Assembly (NCBI RefSeq): GCF_017848645.1
Contig: NZ_JAFEIF010000032.1
Coordinates: 1 to 64,000, forward strand
Length of the DNA: 64,000 nt
Direction: 5' to 3'
From: Limnohabitans sp.
Lineage (GTDB): Bacteria; Pseudomonadota; Gammaproteobacteria; Burkholderiales; Burkholderiaceae_C
The translations under genes and the position numbers were made by a program. The notes under the pieces are model-generated. The model saw only the letters and a list, made by a program, of their open reading frames with translations, was not told the origin of the DNA and ran no database searches. Shown one piece after another: positions 59,487-64,000 of this stretch. The stretch's first letter is position 1. The number at the start of each line of letters is the position of its first letter.

Positions 59487-61097
59487 TTACATGCGCGCCA
59501 CGCCAAATGTGCTGGCGCGGGGTTGGCGTGCTGCACTCTCGGCGCAGGTGTCGAGGCTAAAGCTCAGCACGCTGCGGGTGTCCCGCGGGTCGATCACACC
59601 GTCGTCCAGCACCAGACCGCTGGTGTAGAAGGCGTCGGCCTGGGCCTCGAACAGGGCCACGATCTTGTCGAACTGGGCCTGCATCTTGTCGGGGTCGGGT
59701 GTGATGCCTTTGCGTGCCATGCCCGCCTCGGCCACGATTTGCATGGTGCGGGCGGCTTGCTCGCCGCCCATCACCGCCGTCTTGGCCCCCGGCCAACTGA
59801 ATAAAAAGCGTGGCGCATAACCCCGCCCACACATGCCGTAGTTGCCCGCCCCAAACGAGGCCCCGCACTGGATGGTGATCTGCGGCACCGTGGCGCTGGT
59901 CACGGCCTGGATCATCTTGGAGCCGTGTTTGATCATGCCGCCTTGCTCGCTGTCTTTGCCCACCATGTAGCCGGTGGTGTTTTGCAAATAAACGATGGGG
60001 TGGCCCAGCTGGCACATCCACTGGATGAAGTGCGTGGCCTTGTTGGCCCCGGCCACATCGATGGGGCCGTTGTTGCTGATGATGCCGACCGCATGCCCAC
60101 CGATGCGCGCTTGTGCGCACACCGTGGCCGCACCGAACAAAGGTTTGAATTCCAGGAAATCCGAGTCGTCCACCAGCCGCAAGATGACTTCGCGCATGTC
60201 GATCGGTTCGCGGTGGTGGGCGGGCATCAGGCCGAGCAGTTCTTCGGCATCCCAGCGCGGGGGCTTGGCTTGTCCTTGTGTTGAGTGCGCAGCCCAGTCC
60301 CAACGCGCCACCACATCGCGGGCGGTGCCCAGCGCGTGGCGGTCGTCTTCGCACAGGTACTCGCCCAGACCCGACACACTGGTGTGCATCTCGGCCCCGC
60401 CCAGTTCTTCTTCGCTCGCGACTTCGCCCGTGGCGGCCTTGAGTAAAGGCGGCCCGGCCAGAAACGCGCGTGACCTGCTGCGCACCATGATCACCGTGTC
60501 ACTCAAGCCCGGCATGTAGGCCCCGCCTGCCGTGCCCGAGCCGTGTTGTACCGTGATCACGGGCAGGCCCGCCGCCGACAGGCGAGCCAGGTTGCGGAAC
60601 AGGCTGCCACCCAGCACAAAACCTTCGACCTTGTACTGCATCAAATTGGCCCCGGCGCTTTCGACCAGGTGCACAAAAGGCAGTTTGTTTTCCAGGGCCA
60701 ACTCTTGCACCCGCAAAATCTTTTCGAGGCCGCGCGCCTGAATCGCCCCGGCTTCGATGCCCGAGTCGCTGGCCACCACCATGCAGCGCACACCACTGAT
60801 GAAGCCAATGCCCGCGATCATGCCGCCGCCGGGCACCGACTTGGCGGGGTCGGGTGTGTCTTGCATGAAGCCCGCTAGGGCACACAGTGGCAAAAAGGGC
60901 GCACCGGGGTCGAGCAGCAAGGCGACACGTTCACGCGGCAGCAACTGGCCGCGCTTGTCAAACACGGGTTTGGACTGGGCCGAAGCAAGCGCTGCGCGGT
61001 CTTGCAGGGCTTGCCTCTGCGCCAAGCGGGCGAGTGCTGCTTCGCGCCGCTGCTGTGCCACAGGGCTGTGCGGGTTCCAGGTGGATTCAAAAGTCAT
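59487..61097 (-). CDS. Biotin-dependent acyl-CoA carboxylase, beta subunit
   Basis: 536 residues, carboxyltransferase with N and C crotonase-like domains. The N-domain has FVHLVESAGANL and HGSGTAGGAYMPG; the C-domain has IQCGASFGAGNYGMCGRGY and GAKTAVMGGEQAA, which is the methylcrotonyl/geranyl-CoA carboxylase pattern rather than propionyl-CoA. Most methylcrotonyl enzymes have GSCTAGGAY where this has GSGTAGGAY. It overlaps the SDR gene by ATGA upstream. The true substrate could be 3-methylcrotonyl-CoA, geranyl-CoA or a related branched enoyl-CoA. Confidence 0.9.
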   Translation of the reverse strand: MTFESTWNPHSPVAQQRREAALARLAQRQALQDRAALASAQSKPVFDKRGQLLPRERVALLLDPGAPFLPLCALAGFMQDTPDPAKSVPGGGMIAGIGFISGVRCMVVASDSGIEAGAIQARGLEKILRVQELALENKLPFVHLVESAGANLMQYKVEGFVLGGSLFRNLARLSAAGLPVITVQHGSGTAGGAYMPGLSDTVIMVRSRSRAFLAGPPLLKAATGEVASEEELGGAEMHTSVSGLGEYLCEDDRHALGTARDVVARWDWAAHSTQGQAKPPRWDAEELLGLMPAHHREPIDMREVILRLVDDSDFLEFKPLFGAATVCAQARIGGHAVGIISNNGPIDVAGANKATHFIQWMCQLGHPIVYLQNTTGYMVGKDSEQGGMIKHGSKMIQAVTSATVPQITIQCGASFGAGNYGMCGRGYAPRFLFSWPGAKTAVMGGEQAARTMQIVAEAGMARKGITPDPDKMQAQFDKIVALFEAQADAFYTSGLVLDDGVIDPRDTRSVLSFSLDTCAESAARQPRASTFGVARM

Positions 61098-61987
61098 TGG
61101 AATACCTTGGGTGTGACGGCGCGGTGAAAGCCGTCAAAGGGTTTCACCGCATCGCGTGTTTGCACATCGGGTGTGGCCACACCTTGCTGCCAGCCCATGC
61201 GCATTTGCGGGCGGGCACCGTCCACGCGCAGTACCGTGCCGCTGATGAAGCTTGCGGCGGGTGAGAGCAAAAACACAATGGCGGCTGAGGTTTCAGCCTC
61301 GGTGCCAAAGCGGCCTTGTGGCACCGTGTTGCGCATTTCGCGCAGCATGGGGCCAGCCTCGGGGGGGTAATGGTCCATGCCGCTGCTGGCAATGTAGCCC
61401 GGGGCCACGGCGTTGACGCGCACGCCTTGCGCGGCCCACTCCAATGCAGCGGTTTCTGTAAAACTGACCATGCCCGCCCGCGCTGCGCCGCTGTGGCCCA
61501 TGCCCGGCATGGAGCCCCACATGTCGGCCACGATGTTGACCACCGCGCCGCCGTGTGCGTGCATGCTTTGGTTGAAGCACTCACGCGCCACCAAAAAGCC
61601 ACCGGTGAGGTTGGTGTCGATGACGGCTTGCCAGCCTTTGACGCTGGTTTTGGCCAGGGGCGAGATGTATTGCCCGCCCGCGTTGTTGACCAGGCCGTGG
61701 ATGCGCCCGTGCTGCTGCACCACCTGCGCGACCAGGGCTTTCACATCGTCCTCGCGCCGGATGTCGCAGCTGTGCCAGCTGGTTTGGCCGCCGTCACCCG
61801 TGATCTCTTGCGCTGTGGCGCTCAGCTTGTCGGGGTTGCGGCCCACCAGAACCACGTGTGCGCCCAAGCTGGCCAGCTCATGCGCGGTGCATCGGCCAAT
61901 GCCCGAGCCGCCGCCGGTGACCAGGATGACCTGCCCTTGGAGCAGGCCGGGCGCAAAGACGGATTGGTAAGGTGTGGCGGGGTTCAT
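61094..61987 (-). CDS. SDR family oxidoreductase, PECR/2,4-dienoyl-CoA reductase-like
   Basis: 297 residues, Rossmann fold with ILVTGGGSGIGR (about 22-33) and LVNNAGGQYISPL. The classical catalytic Tyr-x3-Lys is replaced: the position reads HSGAARAG (His and Arg), and the following ALEWAAQGVRVNAVAPG is standard. Mammalian peroxisomal trans-2-enoyl-CoA reductase has the same SGAARAG variant, so an enoyl- or dienoyl-CoA reductase using NADPH is likely. The extra C-terminus (about 260-297) is unusual. It overlaps neighbours by ATGA on both sides. Confidence 0.87.
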   Translation of the reverse strand: MNPATPYQSVFAPGLLQGQVILVTGGGSGIGRCTAHELASLGAHVVLVGRNPDKLSATAQEITGDGGQTSWHSCDIRREDDVKALVAQVVQQHGRIHGLVNNAGGQYISPLAKTSVKGWQAVIDTNLTGGFLVARECFNQSMHAHGGAVVNIVADMWGSMPGMGHSGAARAGMVSFTETAALEWAAQGVRVNAVAPGYIASSGMDHYPPEAGPMLREMRNTVPQGRFGTEAETSAAIVFLLSPAASFISGTVLRVDGARPQMRMGWQQGVATPDVQTRDAVKPFDGFHRAVTPKVFQ

Positions 61988-62682
61988 GCGGGGTCTCTCA
62001 AAAACAAGGCCAGGGCGGCCTCGGTCAAATCGTCCAGCGTGGCACGTTGGGGGCCATTCGATGTTGTTTGGGTTGCAGCTTTTGAAGACCGCTTGACGGT
62101 TTTTTCAACAGGCGCTTGGTACCACTGAACCGCCCAATTCAAAGCGCCAAAAATCATCAATCGGGCCAAACCCACTGGCGCTTGCAGTTGCCCGCTGTCA
62201 TGCAGCGCTTGCAGCACGGGTGTCCAGACGGCTTCGTACCCATCCTTGATTTGCGTGATGGTTTGGCGCTGTTCGGCGCTCAGCGAGCGCCATTCGTAAA
62301 GCATCACCGGAATGAAGTCGCTGTCCGGTCCCAGCAGCACATCGAACTGGTTGCGGACCAGCATCCGAAGCCGCTCGCGTGCGCTTTCTTGGCCACTCAA
62401 GCGGGCGCATGCGGCGCGTTGCCGCTCACTGGCCTGGCGCATGCCCTCCACCATCACCGCCAGCAACAGGTCTTGTTTGTTGCCGAAGTGGTAGAAGGGC
62501 GAGCCCGGCTGCATGCCGACAAGCGCCGCGATTTCTCGGGTGCTGGTGGCGTCGTAGCCCTGGCGATGAAACAGCTGCGCCGCCGCCGCGATCAGCGCCT
62601 GGCGACGGTTGCCATCGTCGCGCTCACCCTCGGTCTTGCGGGGGCGGCCGCGTGCGCGTTTGGGCTCGGCCAGTTCGTTCAT
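61984..62682 (-). CDS. TetR family regulator of the acyl-CoA cluster
   Basis: 232 residues. The N-terminus RARGRPRKTEGERDDGNRR is basic, then the helix-turn-helix: ALIAAAAQLFHRQGYDATST, EIAALVGMQPGSPFYHFGNK. The C-terminal domain (about 75-230) would bind an acyl-CoA or similar ligand. By position it is the analogue of LiuQ/AtuR. It overlaps the SDR gene by ATGA and lies 4 bases after the third dehydrogenase, so it is inside the operon it probably controls. Confidence 0.88.
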   Translation of the reverse strand: MNELAEPKRARGRPRKTEGERDDGNRRQALIAAAAQLFHRQGYDATSTREIAALVGMQPGSPFYHFGNKQDLLLAVMVEGMRQASERQRAACARLSGQESARERLRMLVRNQFDVLLGPDSDFIPVMLYEWRSLSAEQRQTITQIKDGYEAVWTPVLQALHDSGQLQAPVGLARLMIFGALNWAVQWYQAPVEKTVKRSSKAATQTTSNGPQRATLDDLTEAALALFLRDPA

Positions 62683-62686
62683 GCGT

Positions 62687-63850
62687 TCAGCGCCCCGCCA
62701 AGCCCATGCTGCGCGAGATCACTTCTTTCATGATCTCGTTGGTGCCGCCGTAGATGCGTTGCACGCGGGCGTCGGCATAGGCGCGGGTGATGGGGTATTC
62801 CCACATGTAGCCATAGCCGCCGTGCAGCTGCACACACTCGTCCATTACTTTGCACTGCAAATCCGAGCACCAGTACTTGGCCATGCTGGCGGTTGCGGTG
62901 TCGAGTTTGTTCACGTTGACCAGCTCGCAGCATTTGTCCACAAACACACGCGCCACCTGCACCTCGGTCTGCAACTCGGCCAGGGTGTAGCGGGTGTTTT
63001 GGTAGTTGCCCACGGCCTGGCCAAACACCTTGCGGTCTTTCACGTACTGCACCGTCCAGTCGATGGCCGCTTGCGCTGCGGCAATGCCGCCAATCGCGAT
63101 TTGCAGGCGTTCCCAAGGCAGCTGCTCCATCAGGCAAATGAAGCCCTTGCCCTGCATGGCTTCGCCACCCAGCAGCTGGTCGGCGCTGACCTTGACGTTG
63201 TCAAAGAACAATTCGGACGTGTCTTGTGCTTTGAGGCCCAGCTTCTTCAAGCGCTTGCCTTTCTCAAAGCCGGGGGTGCCGCGCTCGATCAAGAACAAGC
63301 TGGTGCCCTTGGCACCCGCAGCCGGGTCGGTCTTGGCCACCAGAATCACCAGGTCTGCGTGCCAGCCGTTGGTGATGAAGGTCTTGCTGCCGTTGATCAG
63401 GTATGTGCCGTCGGGCTGCAGCATGGCCGTGGTTTTCACGCCCTGCAAGTCCGAACCCGCAGCCGGTTCGCTCATGGCAATCGCACCCACCATCTCGCCA
63501 CTGGCCAGCTTGGGCAGGTACTTTTGCTTTTGTGCTTCGGTGCCGTAATGCAGGATGTAAGGGGCCACGATCTCGCTGTGCAGGCCGTAGCCAATGCCCG
63601 TAAAGCCTGCGCGTGAGAGTTCCTCCATCTGCACCACCGAATACAGCTTGTCGGCATCCGAGCCGCCATAGGCCTCGGGCAGGGTCATGCACAAAAAGCC
63701 GTTTTCACCGGCCTTGTCCCAGACGGCGCGGTCCACATAGCCTTGTTCTTCCCAGGCGTCGTGGTGGGGGGCGATTTCCTTGTCCATGAAGCGGCGAAAG
63801 CTGTCGCGAAAAGCTTCGTGGTCGGCGGAAAAGAGTGTGCGTTCAATCAT
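62687..63850 (-). CDS. Acyl-CoA dehydrogenase 3
   Basis: 387 residues, first gene of the cluster. Motifs: AMSEPAAGSDLQGVKT, KTFITNGWHADLVI, LPWERLQIAIGG and QRIYGGTNEIMKE near the end, with Gly in place of the medium-chain base Glu. It starts MIERTLFSADHEAFRDSF, common in long-chain or branched-chain dehydrogenases. It is divergent from a thiolase gene; the 121-base gap between them contains a dyad likely bound by the TetR protein. Confidence 0.9.
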   Translation of the reverse strand: MIERTLFSADHEAFRDSFRRFMDKEIAPHHDAWEEQGYVDRAVWDKAGENGFLCMTLPEAYGGSDADKLYSVVQMEELSRAGFTGIGYGLHSEIVAPYILHYGTEAQKQKYLPKLASGEMVGAIAMSEPAAGSDLQGVKTTAMLQPDGTYLINGSKTFITNGWHADLVILVAKTDPAAGAKGTSLFLIERGTPGFEKGKRLKKLGLKAQDTSELFFDNVKVSADQLLGGEAMQGKGFICLMEQLPWERLQIAIGGIAAAQAAIDWTVQYVKDRKVFGQAVGNYQNTRYTLAELQTEVQVARVFVDKCCELVNVNKLDTATASMAKYWCSDLQCKVMDECVQLHGGYGYMWEYPITRAYADARVQRIYGGTNEIMKEVISRSMGLAGR

Positions 63851-63883
63851 GGTGTCACCTTCAGGACTTGGGGGTTGCTATTT

Positions 63884-63916
63884 ATACAAAGCGTTTGCTT
63901 GGTAAAAGTCTATACT
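63884..63916. promoter_or_regulatory. Divergent promoter with candidate TetR operator
   Basis: CAAAGC - GTTT - GCTTGG (63887-63902) is a near-palindrome with 5 of 6 pairs. TATACT at 63911-63916 suits a -10 for the rightward thiolase gene, and TATAAA on the minus strand (63881-63886) suits the leftward dehydrogenase cluster, so one bound dimer could control both. Confidence 0.45.
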
Positions 63917-63971
63917 GAATGCGAAAATCCACAACACAGGGCAAACCCCTGATGACACCCAGGAGACATTC

Positions 63972-64000
63972 ATGAGCGAAGCATTTGTTTATGACGCCAT
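63972..64000 (+). CDS. Acetyl-CoA acyltransferase (thiolase), 3' end beyond window
   Basis: Only nine complete codons are visible: MSEAFVYDA, followed by a partial Ile codon, which matches the start of FadA-type thiolases (YDAIRTP). AGGAGA lies 6 bases before the ATG. Divergent from the acyl-CoA dehydrogenase cluster, it would supply the thiolytic step. Identification rests on a very short stretch and context. Confidence 0.6.

Overview
The window looks like chromosome from a betaproteobacterium of the Burkholderiales, most likely Comamonadaceae (Limnohabitans/Rhodoferax-like). The grounds are the GC-rich coding DNA, the family mix (DUF3422, DUF1841, AtuA, LivHMGF with a CoA ligase, Coq7-type hydroxylase) and a soxCDYZAXB cluster. 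This is inferred from content; no 16S gene is present. The first 40 kb is dominated by inorganic sulfur and persulfide chemistry plus envelope genes. The last 24 kb is dominated by acyl-CoA catabolism.

Layout: 1-3.6 kb has a Tat-exported sulfide:quinone oxidoreductase (5' end outside the window), a TonB-like protein and an ETHE1/Blh-type persulfide dioxygenase. 3.7-8.9 kb is housekeeping: DUF3422, Rrf2 and MerR regulators, Coq7, Dps and a ZIP transporter. 8.9-17.6 kb holds a broken rhodanese gene, a CsoR-family and an ArsR-family repressor, an RND efflux operon (adaptor, pump, DUF2892 protein, TolC, rhodanese) and two small c-type cytochromes. 17.6-28.8 kb holds a DUF302 lipoprotein, a FadL-type porin, a SoxR-like ArsR repressor with a perfect operator palindrome, soxCDYZAXB, a SoxH-like metallohydrolase and a cyanophycinase-like protein, followed by tRNA-Arg(CCU). 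29-39 kb holds a RodZ-like protein and a compact six-gene minus-strand operon (MoxR ATPase, small membrane protein, acetyltransferase, VWA protein, TamA, TamB). 39-40.3 kb has cytochrome c4 and DUF1841. 40.3-40.8 kb is a gene-free repeat region with two large hairpins that share a 26-nt loop.

40.8-50.7 kb has a thiolase, the AtuA pair and a livHMGF-CoA ligase-binding protein operon in which livH carries an in-frame amber codon. 50.9-54.3 kb has TerC, a NhaR-like regulator and an MFS transporter. 54.3-63.9 kb is a minus-strand cluster (three acyl-CoA dehydrogenases, a biotin-dependent acyl-CoA carboxylase, enoyl-CoA hydratase, PECR-like SDR, TetR) that diverges from a thiolase cut by the window end. 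Gene content resembles the liu/atu pathways for leucine and acyclic terpene degradation.

How the genes may work together: SQR makes persulfide, the dioxygenase and rhodanese handle it, Sox oxidises thiosulfate in the periplasm and cytochromes take the electrons. ArsR/CsoR-type thiol-sensing repressors probably gate these modules. Candidate operators in front of the dioxygenase, the DUF302/FadL pair and the SoxR-like gene support a local sulfur regulon, but this remains inference.
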